From Poseidonocella pacifica (GTDB taxonomy: Bacteria; Pseudomonadota; Alphaproteobacteria; Rhodobacterales; Rhodobacteraceae): 64,000 bases of DNA. Below the pieces are notes generated by a model. It had not been told where the DNA came from, did no database searches, and worked only from the letters and a program-made list of their open reading frames with translations. A program made the position numbers and the translations under genes. This document shows positions 52,823-62,075 of this stretch, piece by piece (within the stretch, counting starts at the first letter, position 1; every line of letters begins with the position of its first letter). The DNA is taken from NCBI RefSeq assembly GCF_900111875.1, contig NZ_FOJU01000005.1, positions 1 to 64,000 of the forward strand, given 5' to 3'.

Positions 52823-53701
52823 TCAAACCTGCCTCAGCCGTGGGTCGAGCGTATCGCGAAGCCAGTCGCCGATCATGTTGACGGAGAGAACCGTCAGCAT
52901 GATGGCAAGGCCGGGAAAGAAGGCGATCCACCAATCAGTCGCGATGAAGTCGCGGCCATCGGAGACCAGAAGGCCCCATGTGGGCGTGGGCCGCGGGATG
53001 CCAATTCCAAGAAAGCTGAGCGACGCATCGAGCATGATTGCGATTCCGACCTGAAGGGTGGCCAGAACGACAATGGTGTTGGTGACGTTCGGCAGGATGT
53101 GCCGGAACAAGATGCGGAAGTGCGATGAGCCAGCGACCCGGGAGCGGGCCACGAAATCGGCGTTGCGCAACAGAAGAACCTCGGCGCGGACCTGCCGCGC
53201 GAAATAGGCCCAGAGTGCGAAACCGACAACGATGACCACCGACAGGAAACTTGCCCCCATGGCCGCGGCCAATGCCAAGGCAAGGAGCATCGCCGGAAGG
53301 GCAAGTGAGATATCGACAAGTCGCATCACGAAGCCGTCGAACCAGCCACGGACATAGCCCGCGATCAATCCCAACGTCGTGCCCACGACGACACCGACCA
53401 GAATGCCGATGAAGGACACCGCCAAGACATACCACGCGCCATGCACGATGCGGCTATAGATATCGCGGCCCAGCCGGTCCGTACCGAGCGGATATTCCCA
53501 CGTTCCCCCAAAGAAGATCGGCGGTTGAAGCCGCGCCCTGAGGTTGGGGACATAGGGATCGTGCAAGGCGATCCAGTGGGCGAAGAAGGCAGGAATGATA
53601 AAGACGATCAACAGGACCGCAAGCGGCAGGATCGGGAAATCGCGGCTTCGCTGCCAGAGCGAGCGGCGGGGGCGCTGCGCGGAAATCTGAACTTCAGCCA
53701 T
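52823..53701 (-). CDS. Oligopeptide/dipeptide-type ABC permease (OppC/DppC-like)
   Basis: A 292-residue permease with six membrane helices. It has a cytoplasmic N-terminus (RRSLWQRSRDFPILPLAVL), an LGTDRLGRDIYSRIVHG segment typical of DppC/OppC, the EAA-like loop VARSRVAGSSHFRILFRHIL followed by PNVTNTIVVLA, and a late LSFLGIGIPRPTPTWG. It overlaps the OppB-like gene by eight bases. Confidence 0.92.
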   Translation of the reverse strand: MAEVQISAQRPRRSLWQRSRDFPILPLAVLLIVFIIPAFFAHWIALHDPYVPNLRARLQPPIFFGGTWEYPLGTDRLGRDIYSRIVHGAWYVLAVSFIGILVGVVVGTTLGLIAGYVRGWFDGFVMRLVDISLALPAMLLALALAAAMGASFLSVVIVVGFALWAYFARQVRAEVLLLRNADFVARSRVAGSSHFRILFRHILPNVTNTIVVLATLQVGIAIMLDASLSFLGIGIPRPTPTWGLLVSDGRDFIATDWWIAFFPGLAIMLTVLSVNMIGDWLRDTLDPRLRQV

Positions 53702-54614
53702 GTTTGATCCTCGGATTGACGATGACGTAGAGCAGATCGACGAGCAGGTTTGAGAGCATGTAGATCACGGCGTAGGCGATGATCACCGCCTGCACGACCG
53801 GGAAGTCCCGCCCGCGGATGGCCTCGATCGCGACCCAGCCCATTCCGGGGTAGGAATAGACGGATTCGATGACGACGGAGCCAGTCAGAATGGATGCGGC
53901 AAGGATGCCGAAATAGGTCAGTGGGACAACAGCGGCGTTGCGTAGCGCATGCTTGAACACCACGGCCCATTCCGAGACACCTTTGACCCGGGCAAGTTTG
54001 ATATACTCGGCATCCAGCACCTCAAGCATGGCCGAACGTGTCAACCGAGCAAGTGCAGAGATCTGGAACCATGCAATCGCAATGGCCGGCAGGATGAGAT
54101 GCGCAAAGCTTCCGATCCCCGAGGTCGGCAACCAGCCGAGCCAGACGGAGAAGATCCAGATCAGCACGATACCTAGCCAGAAGTTCGGCATGGACTGACC
54201 CAAGAGCGCGAACCCCTGCGCAATCCGGTCAATCGCCGATCCCTTGTAGACAGCGGCGGCGATCCCGAGCGGCAGGGCGATGATCAGGGTGATCAGAATG
54301 GCCAAACCGCCGAGACGAAGCGTGGCGGGCATCCGGTCCAGCACAAAGCCCATGGCGCTTTCGCCGGGCCATTTGAGCGAGACGCCGAAGTCGCCCTGCA
54401 CCGCGTTGCCGAGGAAGGTCAGATACTGCTTCCACAGAGGCTGATCGAGGCCCCATTCCCGGATGAAGATGTCGATCTGTTCCTGCGTCGCGTCATCGGG
54501 CAAGAGCGCGTCGACCGGACTCCCCGAGAGCTGAGACAGTGAAAAGACGATCACCGTGATAATCAAAAGCGCAAAGAGGCTGGAGGCGCCTCTTTGCAAT
54601 AGGTAGCGCAGCAT
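53694..54614 (-). CDS. Oligopeptide/dipeptide-type ABC permease (OppB/DppB-like)
   Basis: A 306-residue permease with six helices. The N-terminal MLRYLLQRGASSLFALLII is the standard first helix, and the EAA loop reads YIKLARVKGVSEWAVVFKHA followed by LRNAAVVPL. AAGGAA precedes the ATG at 54614; an ATG six codons further up (54632) lacks such a site. It is second in the operon, 70 bases after the binding protein. Confidence 0.9.
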   Translation of the reverse strand: MLRYLLQRGASSLFALLIITVIVFSLSQLSGSPVDALLPDDATQEQIDIFIREWGLDQPLWKQYLTFLGNAVQGDFGVSLKWPGESAMGFVLDRMPATLRLGGLAILITLIIALPLGIAAAVYKGSAIDRIAQGFALLGQSMPNFWLGIVLIWIFSVWLGWLPTSGIGSFAHLILPAIAIAWFQISALARLTRSAMLEVLDAEYIKLARVKGVSEWAVVFKHALRNAAVVPLTYFGILAASILTGSVVIESVYSYPGMGWVAIEAIRGRDFPVVQAVIIAYAVIYMLSNLLVDLLYVIVNPRIKHG

Positions 54615-54684
54615 TGTGGGATTCCTTGCCATGCGGGTCCGGGCGAAGCGCGATATCGGCTCCGCCCGGAGGTGGTCTTCGCGG

Positions 54685-56310
54685 TTACTTGAGGTCGATG
54701 AGTTCGAAGTGGCTCAGTCCCGAAGACGTCGTTCCGGGGAAGGTCCAGCCTTCGACGAGGTCCGAGTTGACCACAACGGACGCGGGAACCGTCGCCATCG
54801 GCAGGTGCGCATAGCTGTCGAAGATCCGCGTGAACATCTGATCGAGCATCGCGTCGCGCGTTTCAGGATCGGTTTCAGACACCAGATCGGCGCCAAGCTT
54901 GTTCAGTTCGGGATCGCCCACGTCAAGGTGGGGGCTCGCTTGCGAGGTGAAGAAGATCTGGACCCCGAGCGCGCTGGGACGCACTGGCGCATTGCGCATG
55001 GGCGTCACGAAATCGGCGGAAAAGCCGCGGATCGCCGTGTTTCCCGTGGCCCAGTCCTGTTCGCGCATCTCGGTCTGAATGCCGGCAATGTCGAAATAGG
55101 CCTGAACCAGTTCCGCCATCTGTGCAAATTCCGGGTTGCCTGCCAGGCTCGTCACCACCAGCGGGATCTTAGGGTTTTCGAAGTTGTCGGGATAGCCAGC
55201 TTCTTCGAGCAGTTCCATCGCGCGTTCGGGATCATAGCCATAGGCTTCGTCAAAGCGCGCGGCGATCTCTTCGGAATAACCGGGAAAGCGCGGATCCATG
55301 GTATAGACGGGCAGGGTTCGCACACCCTCGCCATAGAGCGCCTCGAGGATCGCGTCGCGATCCAGCGCGCGGTTCATCGCTTCGCGAACGCGGACATCGG
55401 CCCATGCATAGCTGCGTGCATCCCGATTTTCTTCGGCTTCGGGGTTCATGAACTGCCCGGTGAAAAGCATCGTCGTCTGCATGGCGCCTTCGCTGGAGGC
55501 CAGAACGGTTTCCCCGGCTTCGGCGGCATCGTCCTGAAGATCGCGGGGAAGCGTCACGGCATGCGCTTCACCTGCGGACAGCATGGCCATACGGGTGGAC
55601 GGCTCGCTGACCCAACGAAACTGGATCTCGTCGAATTCTGGCGATGCGCCGGTCCAGTGATCGGCGATGGTGCTGAACGTGATCGACTGGCCCGTCTCAC
55701 GGCCTTCATAGCGGAACGGACCGGAGCCCGCTGGCGCGGCTTCGTATCCCTCGATGCCTTCGGCGTCGAACTGGGCCTTGCTGTAGATAGCGAGCGAGCC
55801 GCGACCGGCATGGGAGAAGAGGAAGTTGGGATCGGGCGCCGGAAGATCGAACTGCACGGTATGGTCATCAACCGCGCCAACGGAGATTTCGCGGAATTGG
55901 CTGATGCCGCTCAGCTTGGCGTCATCGCCGATATGGAGGTTGAAGCTGTGCACCACGTCTGCAGAGGTAACAGGGCCCCAGTCATCGTTGAATTTGGCCT
56001 CGGGGTGCAAACGGAACGTCCAGGAGGAGAAGTCCTCGTTGTGTTCCCAGCTTTCTGCCAACTGACTGTTGTCGTACTTGCCGGTCTCCGGATCTTGCCC
56101 GACCAGCGTTTGCAGCGATGGAAGGATGAATGCGCCGGTTGTTGTCCAATAGAGGTTCGAGTCTGCGCCGAGCGGGCTGACCGCAACCACCACGGTGCTT
56201 TGTGCCATCGCCGGTTGGGCGTTGACGGTGCTGAGGATGGTTCCCGCCAGCAGAGCGGCGGTAAAGACCTTGCTCGCCCCGCGAGTTACATCGGCAATTC
56301 TTGATTTCAT
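54685..56310 (-). CDS. Oligopeptide/dipeptide-type ABC substrate-binding protein
   Basis: A 541-residue exported SBP_bac_5-type protein with a long signal sequence (MKSRIADVTRGASKVFTAAL, cleavage probably after PAMAQ). Family features include LAESWEHNEDFSSWTFRLHP, FNDDWGPVTSADVVHSFNLH and DVRVREAMNRALDRDAILEA. GGGGAAAA precedes the ATG at 56310. It is first in the transporter operon. Its place next to the carboxylase/PxpABC operon suggests a peptide-like or amide-containing substrate. Confidence 0.9.
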   Translation of the reverse strand: MKSRIADVTRGASKVFTAALLAGTILSTVNAQPAMAQSTVVVAVSPLGADSNLYWTTTGAFILPSLQTLVGQDPETGKYDNSQLAESWEHNEDFSSWTFRLHPEAKFNDDWGPVTSADVVHSFNLHIGDDAKLSGISQFREISVGAVDDHTVQFDLPAPDPNFLFSHAGRGSLAIYSKAQFDAEGIEGYEAAPAGSGPFRYEGRETGQSITFSTIADHWTGASPEFDEIQFRWVSEPSTRMAMLSAGEAHAVTLPRDLQDDAAEAGETVLASSEGAMQTTMLFTGQFMNPEAEENRDARSYAWADVRVREAMNRALDRDAILEALYGEGVRTLPVYTMDPRFPGYSEEIAARFDEAYGYDPERAMELLEEAGYPDNFENPKIPLVVTSLAGNPEFAQMAELVQAYFDIAGIQTEMREQDWATGNTAIRGFSADFVTPMRNAPVRPSALGVQIFFTSQASPHLDVGDPELNKLGADLVSETDPETRDAMLDQMFTRIFDSYAHLPMATVPASVVVNSDLVEGWTFPGTTSSGLSHFELIDLK

Positions 56311-56737
56311 GGATTTTCCCCTGTCATGTCGGTTTGTTTTCGTCTTCCCAGACGCAACCGAGCGGTCGCATTTTTGTCTGGTCAGTTTCGGCTGCGGGGG
56401 AGGCATTTGTATAATAGCAATACCAACTGACGACATACGCATTGGCGATGCGGAGTAGGACGGTGAGCTATTCGTGAGCCGGATAATCTGGTTTTTCGTA
56501 ATCGTTGCGGATGCTTAACCAAAGATCGAACGCGTTGCAGATCGGCGCAGGGCCGTTGGGGGCTGAGGACCCGGTGCCGCAAAAATGCTCACTTAGGCGC
56601 TCCCGGCTGCCCGAGGCCCCTAAGGAGGGGCCGCATTACTGGCAGGATGAATTTGGGGACCCACAGAAAAATGGCGAGGCCTTCGCCCCGCCATTCTCAA
56701 CCTTATGTAGGCGCTTGCGAACCGCCAAGAGCGCCGC
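56311..56737. other. Gap upstream of the peptide transporter
   Basis: About 430 bases containing the expected promoter of the transporter operon near 56311-56450. No gene or RNA was recognised. Short open frames here lack ribosome sites and domains. Confidence 0.4.
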
Positions 56738-57544
56738 TCAGAGGATCGTGCGCAAATAGCCGAGCGAGGCTTCGAAATCCCCGGCCACGTGCGGGATGCG
56801 CGCCGCTTCAAGCGCTAGGGTGCCGTCATATCCGATGGATTTCAGCGCTTCGATCTGACCTTTGACGTTGGTCTTGCCTGTCCCGTAATGCTGCCATGTC
56901 ATCTTGCCGTCGATGAACTGGCCATCCTTCAGATGGACGTTGCGAATGTAGGGTTTGAGCTTTTCGAACCCTTCTTCGAAGGTCTGCTTTTCGGCCTCAT
57001 AGAGATTGCCGGTATCCCACACATACCCAAAGGTCTTGCGATCAACCGCTTCGAGTAGCGCGAGGCACCCGTCGCTGGTATCCGCCCACGTTCCGGGCAG
57101 GTTCTCCAGCTGTACGTCGATCCCGCGTGCGGCGGCAGAGTCCACCACCTCGCCCAGAAGCTCGACCACCTGATCGAACTCGGTCTTGTCGGCTGTGGCG
57201 CTGCGCTGGGGGGCGAAGGTGATGAGCGTGTTGATCGAAAGCTTTTCGGCCATGTCCATGCTCATGGTCCACAATGCGCCTTTGTGCAGATCGATGAGGT
57301 CGCTGCCGATCTGGACGCCGATGAAATTTCCGGCGGAAGCCGCGGAATAGGTAATCCCGTATTTCTGCTGTGCTCCCTTCAGCACCTCCCATGCCTGACC
57401 GGTCAGCAGGGGGAAGCGCTTGCCCTCTACGGTGCGCGCTTCAAAAATCGTGATGCCGTGATCGACGGCGGTTCGGAGGATTGTATCGAGTGTCCCGGCT
57501 TCGGTGAGCGGGGCAACTTCGTTGGTCACTGCGGCAAGTTTCAT
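56738..57544 (-). CDS. Sugar phosphate isomerase/epimerase family protein (AP endonuclease family 2 fold)
   Basis: A 268-residue TIM barrel. The start TNEVAPLTEAGTLDTILRTA, the metal-ligand strands FEARTVEGKR, DVQLENLPGTWA, GYVWDTGNL and RNVHLKDGQF, and the late GTLALEAARIPH fit the xylose-isomerase-like family, which includes hydroxypyruvate isomerases and sugar epimerases. It is read in the same direction as the transporter operon, upstream of it by about 430 bases, so they may be co-regulated. Substrate unknown. Confidence 0.82.
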   Translation of the reverse strand: MKLAAVTNEVAPLTEAGTLDTILRTAVDHGITIFEARTVEGKRFPLLTGQAWEVLKGAQQKYGITYSAASAGNFIGVQIGSDLIDLHKGALWTMSMDMAEKLSINTLITFAPQRSATADKTEFDQVVELLGEVVDSAAARGIDVQLENLPGTWADTSDGCLALLEAVDRKTFGYVWDTGNLYEAEKQTFEEGFEKLKPYIRNVHLKDGQFIDGKMTWQHYGTGKTNVKGQIEALKSIGYDGTLALEAARIPHVAGDFEASLGYLRTIL

Positions 57545-57921
57545 CTGGCTGAAAGGACTTTCTATCGTTCACGGACGCGCGGATGCACGACGCGGGTTTC
57601 AAGCCGCGAGGGCCGCGGCACTTATTGGCTGGAGCCGGAGAGCATCCCGAAAACCGGTATGGTCTGCGCATTCCGGCAGACGAGGCGCAAAATCAGCGCT
57701 CGGCGCAAGTGCGGCGAGCTGATGCCATCATGGCCATCGCGGCGTGGTTTGAAAAATACAATTGCTGCATGTCGCCATACCCAAGCTGTATGGCCGGGGG
57801 CCGCGCGGTGCCTGCCAGCGTCGCCACGTGTGTTCGGCGCTGCGGCTTGGTCTCAAGGAACATCGACGGGTTCAGGGCGTTGACCGCCCAGAAGTTGATT
57901 TGTCAGGAAAGGAGATCAACC
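57545..57921. other. Gap before the small basic protein
   Basis: About 375 bases. A plus-strand frame runs through it into the small protein at 57922, but the upstream part has no ribosome site or domain, so it is treated as non-coding promoter or leader sequence. Confidence 0.4.
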
Positions 57922-58047
57922 ATGATTGGACGTATCCTCAGATCGATCTTTGGTGGCATGCGTCGCCGCCGTCATCGCGGTCATCACTCAAGCCCCGAAG
58001 CACAAGTCGCCCGAGGCGTGGCCCGAGTGGCGAAGAAGCGGCTGTAA
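57922..58047 (+). CDS. Small basic protein, 41 residues
   Basis: MIGRILRSIFGGMRRRRHRG is followed by HHSSPEAQVARGVARVAKKRL. It is strongly basic, with four arginines in a row and short hydrophobic ends, and begins after an excellent AAGGAG site nine bases before the ATG. I recognise no family. It could bind nucleic acid or a membrane surface. The ribosome site and alphaproteobacterial-like codon use argue for a real gene. Confidence 0.6.
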   Translation: MIGRILRSIFGGMRRRRHRGHHSSPEAQVARGVARVAKKRL

Positions 58048-58094
58048 GGGCTGGGTCACGCAGAGTACCGGCTACTCGAGTGTCGGTTCTGTCG

Positions 58095-58120
58095 CAAAAA
58101 GGGCTGGCCATCAGCCAGCC
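58095..58120 (-). terminator. Terminator of ettA
   Basis: Arms GGGCTGGC and GCCAGCCC around a short loop (CATCA), with AAAAA on the plus strand, i.e. a T5 tract when read on the minus strand. It lies about 120 bases after the ettA stop. Confidence 0.75.
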
Positions 58121-58239
58121 CTGAGAACTTAGAGAGGTCTCCTTTCGGAACCATGAGCGATGCGCGGTTTAGGGCGCATTCGCGCACTAGCGCCGAACGG
58201 CATGTGGAGGTTGGCAGAAGGAGCCAACCCCCTTCTGCT

Positions 58240-59895
58240 TCACCGCGTGAACTTCTTGTACTTGATCCGTTTGGGCTCCAGCGCGTCTGGGCCGAGGCGG
58301 CGTTTCTTGTCTTCTTCGTAATCGGCAAAGTTGCCTTCGAACCATTCCACATGTGCGTCACCTTCGAAGGCGAGGATGTGGGTGCAGATCCGGTCGAGGA
58401 AGAAGCGGTCGTGGGAGATGACCACGGCGCAGCCGGCGAAGTCGACGAGCGCGTCTTCGAGTGCGCGGAGGGTTTCAACGTCGAGGTCATTGGTCGGCTC
58501 ATCGAGGAGCAGCACGTTGCCGCCGTCCTTGAGCAGGCGCGCCATGTGGACCCGGTTGCGCTCACCGCCCGAAAGCAGACCGACTTTCTTCTGCTGATCC
58601 CCGCCCTTGAAGTTGAATGCCCCGCAATAAGCGCGGGAATTTATCTCTGCATTGCCGAGGTGGATGATATCCTGCCCGTCAGAGATGGCTTCCCAGACAT
58701 TGTGATCGGGGTTCAGCGCATCGCGCGACTGATCCACGTACGACAGCTTGACTGTGTCGCCGTATTCGATGGTGCCGGAATCCGGCTGTTCCTGTCCGGT
58801 GAGCATACGAAAGAGCGTGGTCTTACCCGCCCCGTTGGGGCCGATCACCCCGACGATCCCGCCGGGCGGAAGATCGAAGGTGAGACCTTCTACCAGAAGC
58901 TTGTCGCCCATGTGTTTGGTCAGCCCATCCACATCGATGACCTTGCCGCCGAGGCGGGGGCCGTTGGGGATGACGATCTGGGCGCGGGAAAGCTTCTCGC
59001 GCTCGGTCTGATTGGCAAGCTCATTATAGGCGTTGATCCGGGCCTTCTGCTTCGCCTGCCGCGCCTTGGCACCCTGCCGGATCCATTCCAGTTCGCGCTC
59101 CAGCGTCTTGGACCGAGACTTGTCCTCGCGGGCTTCTTGCTCCAGCCGTTTGGCCTTCTGCTCCAGCCAGCTCGAATAGTTGCCCTCGTAGGGAATGCCG
59201 CGACCCCGGTCGAGTTCGAGGATCCATGACGTGATATCGTCTAGGAAATACCGGTCGTGGGTCACGATGAGGATCGTGCCTTTGTACTCGACCAGGTGCT
59301 GCTGGAGCCAAGCGATGGTTTCCGCGTCGAGGTGGTTGGTTGGCTCGTCGAGAAGCAGCATTTCAGGCGCTTCGAGCAGCAGCTTGCACAGCGCGACACG
59401 GCGCTTCTCACCACCGGAAAGCGTATCGACGGGCGCGTGATCGGGGGGGCAACGCAGGGCTTCCATGGCTACATCGATCTGGCTGTCGAGATCCCAGAGG
59501 TTCTCTGCGTCGATCTCATCCTGAAGCTGGGCCATCTCATCAGCGGTTTCGTCGGAGTAGTTCATCGCCAATTCGTTGAACCGGTCGAGCTTGGCCTTCT
59601 TGGCTTTCACCCCCTCCATGACGTTGCCGCGCACATCGAGTGCCGAGTTCAGTTCAGGCTCCTGCGGCAGATATCCAACACGCGCGCCTTCGGCGACCCA
59701 AGCCTCACCGGAAAAGTCCTTGTCGAGCCCGGCCATGATCTTGAGCAGGGTGGATTTACCGGCACCGTTGACACCGACGACACCGATCTTCACCCCGGGG
59801 AGGAAGTTGAGGTGGATGTTCTCAAAGGTCTTCTTGCCGCCGGGATAGGTCTTGGAGACGCCATCCATATGATAGACAAACTGATAGGAGGCCAT
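58240..59895 (-). CDS. ettA: Energy-dependent translational throttle protein EttA (ABC-F)
   Basis: A 551-residue soluble ABC-F ATPase that gates translation elongation according to ATP/ADP level at the ribosomal E site. Two nucleotide-binding domains: first Walker A in GVVGVNGAGKSTLLK and signature LSGGEKRRVALCKLLLEAPE; second Walker A GPNGAGKTTLFR and LSGGERNRVHMARLLKDGGN. The P-site tRNA-interaction linker lies between (about 245-320), rich in basic residues. GCAAGGAGC precedes the ATG at 59895; the longer frame upstream was rejected. Confidence 0.94.
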   Translation of the reverse strand: MASYQFVYHMDGVSKTYPGGKKTFENIHLNFLPGVKIGVVGVNGAGKSTLLKIMAGLDKDFSGEAWVAEGARVGYLPQEPELNSALDVRGNVMEGVKAKKAKLDRFNELAMNYSDETADEMAQLQDEIDAENLWDLDSQIDVAMEALRCPPDHAPVDTLSGGEKRRVALCKLLLEAPEMLLLDEPTNHLDAETIAWLQQHLVEYKGTILIVTHDRYFLDDITSWILELDRGRGIPYEGNYSSWLEQKAKRLEQEAREDKSRSKTLERELEWIRQGAKARQAKQKARINAYNELANQTEREKLSRAQIVIPNGPRLGGKVIDVDGLTKHMGDKLLVEGLTFDLPPGGIVGVIGPNGAGKTTLFRMLTGQEQPDSGTIEYGDTVKLSYVDQSRDALNPDHNVWEAISDGQDIIHLGNAEINSRAYCGAFNFKGGDQQKKVGLLSGGERNRVHMARLLKDGGNVLLLDEPTNDLDVETLRALEDALVDFAGCAVVISHDRFFLDRICTHILAFEGDAHVEWFEGNFADYEEDKKRRLGPDALEPKRIKYKKFTR

Positions 59896-59972
59896 GCGTC
59901 CGCTCCTTGCAAACTTGGGAATTCGTTGCCGCCCTAGATAGAGGAGCACAGCAACAGGGGCAATGGGTCGGT

Positions 59973-60455
59973 CTAGAGGTGTTTCTCGAAGAAATGCGTC
60001 GGGTAGGGGTCATCGTTGAAGCGCGGAATTTCATGCCAGCCCGAGTTGCGATAGAGGGCGATCGCCTCGGGAAGAGCTTCGTTGGTGTCGAGACGCAAGA
60101 CAGGCAAGCCGATCTGGCGTGCAGCTTCCTCTACGGCGGTCATCAGGCGGCGGGCGAGACCCATGCCGCGCGCGGTGGGAGAGACCCAGACCCGTTTGAC
60201 TTCGCCCCAACTCTCCTGCCCCTTCAGTGCAGCGCAGCCCAACGGCGTTTCGCCGGACATTGCCACAAAGAACGCGCCCGTTGGCGGGATCATCGTGGTG
60301 GCCTCCGGATCGCGCGAAAGGTGAACTTCGAATCCCTGATCGAAGCGGCGTGCAAGCTCCTTGTAGTATTCGTGAAGACAATAGAGCGCGCCGGGATCGC
60401 GCGGATCCCTCGCGACGATTACAGGGGGCGTGGCGGGGGCGGTTGGATCGGGCAT
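59973..60455 (-). CDS. GNAT-family N-acetyltransferase
   Basis: A 160-residue acetyltransferase. The acetyl-CoA site is VKRVWVSPTARGMGLARRLM (about 86-105), followed by ARQIGLPVLRLDTNEALPEA and IALYRNSGWHEIP. It has no signal peptide. Substrate is unknown; GNAT proteins of this size modify amines of amino acids, polyamines or antibiotics. It lies between ettA and the convergent nadD, apparently on its own. Confidence 0.85.
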   Translation of the reverse strand: MPDPTAPATPPVIVARDPRDPGALYCLHEYYKELARRFDQGFEVHLSRDPEATTMIPPTGAFFVAMSGETPLGCAALKGQESWGEVKRVWVSPTARGMGLARRLMTAVEEAARQIGLPVLRLDTNEALPEAIALYRNSGWHEIPRFNDDPYPTHFFEKHL

Positions 60456-60561
60456 GGTTCAGGCTCCGCGAGGCAAATTCCGATTCCGGGAAAGGGTCTG
60501 ATCTTGTCGCGAAGGTCAAGCCGGATTGACAGGGCGGCCCGGGGCAGGCGAAGCAGGCGCG

Positions 60562-61164
60562 ATGCTGTCGTCGCATAAATACCTTGCTCCCGGAATGACG
60601 GTCGGGCTGCTCGGCGGATCCTTTGATCCGCCGCATGCGGGGCATTTGCATATTTCTCAGGAGGCGCTCAAGCGGTTCGGGTTGGATCAGGTCTGGTGGC
60701 TGGTCTCTCCGGGGAACCCCCTCAAGGCGGCCGGACCAGCGCCGATAGCAAGGCGTATGGCGGCGTGCCGAGATCTTGCGCGCGATCCGCGCATACATAT
60801 CAGCGATTTCGAGGCGCGGGCAGGCACCCGCGTCACCGCAGATACGTTGGCAGCGCTCCAGAATGTCTACCCTTCGGTGCGGTTTACATGGCTGATGGGC
60901 GCTGACAATCTGGCGCAGTTGCATCGCTGGGGGCGTTGGCGGGAAATCATGGCGCGGGTACCTGTCGGGGTGCTCGCCCGGCCAGGAGACCGGATCGCGG
61001 CGCGACTCGCACCAGCGGCGCGCATCTATCGCCATGCAATGTTGAAAGCCGGCGAGGCGCCGCTGCTGTCCCGGGCAGAAGCGCCAGCGTGGTGTTTTCT
61101 CAACGTGCCCATGCGGGATGAGAGTTCATCCGCGATCCGGGCGCGGGGCGAATGGCGCGGATGA
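60562..61164 (+). CDS. nadD: Nicotinate-nucleotide adenylyltransferase
   Basis: A 200-residue enzyme of NAD synthesis, transferring AMP to nicotinate mononucleotide. The HxGH-type motif is in [20 protein letters not shown] (about 16-35), then [26 protein letters not shown] and the C-terminal [12 protein letters not shown] at 60562 is the best-placed start; the ribosome site is weak. Its end overlaps the end of the convergent EamA-type gene by about 39 bases. Confidence 0.93.
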   Translation: MLSSHKYLAPGMTVGLLGGSFDPPHAGHLHISQEALKRFGLDQVWWLVSPGNPLKAAGPAPIARRMAACRDLARDPRIHISDFEARAGTRVTADTLAALQNVYPSVRFTWLMGADNLAQLHRWGRWREIMARVPVGVLARPGDRIAARLAPAARIYRHAMLKAGEAPLLSRAEAPAWCFLNVPMRDESSSAIRARGEWRG

Positions 61165-61995
61165 TCTCCCCCGACCCAGTGTTGCGGACAGGATGCCTGC
61201 CCCGACGATGACGGCCAACCCCACAACGGTCAGGGCATCTGGCAGATCGCCGAAGACGAGCCAGCCAAACCCGGTTGCGGCAATCAGTTGGAAATAGACC
61301 AGTGGCGCGACCTGTGCGGCGGTTGCCCGGGTATAGACCACAAGCAAGAGCAGGTTGCCCAGCATCGATAGAGTCGCAGAAGTCGCCAGCAGGCCAGCGG
61401 TCGATGCATCTATTGGCGGGATCGCAAGGAGCGCGAAGGGTGCCGTGACCACCGCGCCAATGACAAGCTGGGAGAAGAGCAACGCCCGCGGGCGCGCAAG
61501 CCCGGTGAGCCAGCGGGAAGCGGTGAGAAAGCCACCGTAGAAAAGCCCCGCAAGCACAGCGAACAACAAGTTCGGAGAGCCGCCCAAACCCGGGCGAACC
61601 ACGATCAGAACCCCCAGAAATCCCAGAACCACCAGAAGCGTTCGCAGAGGTGTGACGGTTTCCCTCAGCAGAAACACAGAGAGCGCGTAGCTGACCAGCG
61701 GGCCTATGAAAAAGGCCGCAAAGCAATTCGCCATGGGTTCTGTGCGGAGGGCCGTCAGGATAGAGGCGATCCCGCAGGCCAGAAGCACGCCGCGCAGCCA
61801 GACCCGCCAATCGGCAAGGAGAGGCCAGGGGCTGGACCGAAGGAAGGGAAGCACGAGAAGTGCGCCGAGGGCAAAGCGGACGAATGCGGCAAAAACAGGC
61901 GCGACGCCCAGTTCCGCGGTCAGCATCTTGCCCGCCGTATCCCCGCCGGGGATGAGCGACATGGCGATGAACATGAGGAGCAATGTCCGGCCCAT
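61126..61995 (-). CDS. EamA-family (DMT) transporter
   Basis: A 289-residue membrane protein with about ten hydrophobic segments arranged as two EamA repeats: the first from [15 protein letters not shown], the second ending [20 protein letters not shown]. Family members export small metabolites such as amino acids or nucleosides. Start ATG at 61995 was taken, with no clear ribosome site; longer frames to 62181 overlap dacB's upstream region. It is convergent with nadD and divergent from dacB. Confidence 0.85.
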   Translation of the reverse strand: MGRTLLLMFIAMSLIPGGDTAGKMLTAELGVAPVFAAFVRFALGALLVLPFLRSSPWPLLADWRVWLRGVLLACGIASILTALRTEPMANCFAAFFIGPLVSYALSVFLLRETVTPLRTLLVVLGFLGVLIVVRPGLGGSPNLLFAVLAGLFYGGFLTASRWLTGLARPRALLFSQLVIGAVVTAPFALLAIPPIDASTAGLLATSATLSMLGNLLLLVVYTRATAAQVAPLVYFQLIAATGFGWLVFGDLPDALTVVGLAVIVGAGILSATLGRGRSSAPFAPRPDRG

Positions 61996-62075
61996 GACGG
62001 TGCGGTAGCATGGGCAACAGAAGCGCACCAGAGCGGTTGTCAGGGACCGCGGCATGAGGTTAAATCCGCACCGAA

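Noticed and set aside
54616-56304. Long plus-strand open frame of about 560 codons antisense to the peptide-binding protein
   Set aside because: It mirrors the codon bias of the real gene on the other strand, with no ribosome site, domain or sensible composition.
57583-57921. Longer plus-strand protein leading into the 41-residue small protein
   Set aside because: The upstream part lacks a ribosome site, while the internal ATG at 57922 has an excellent one.
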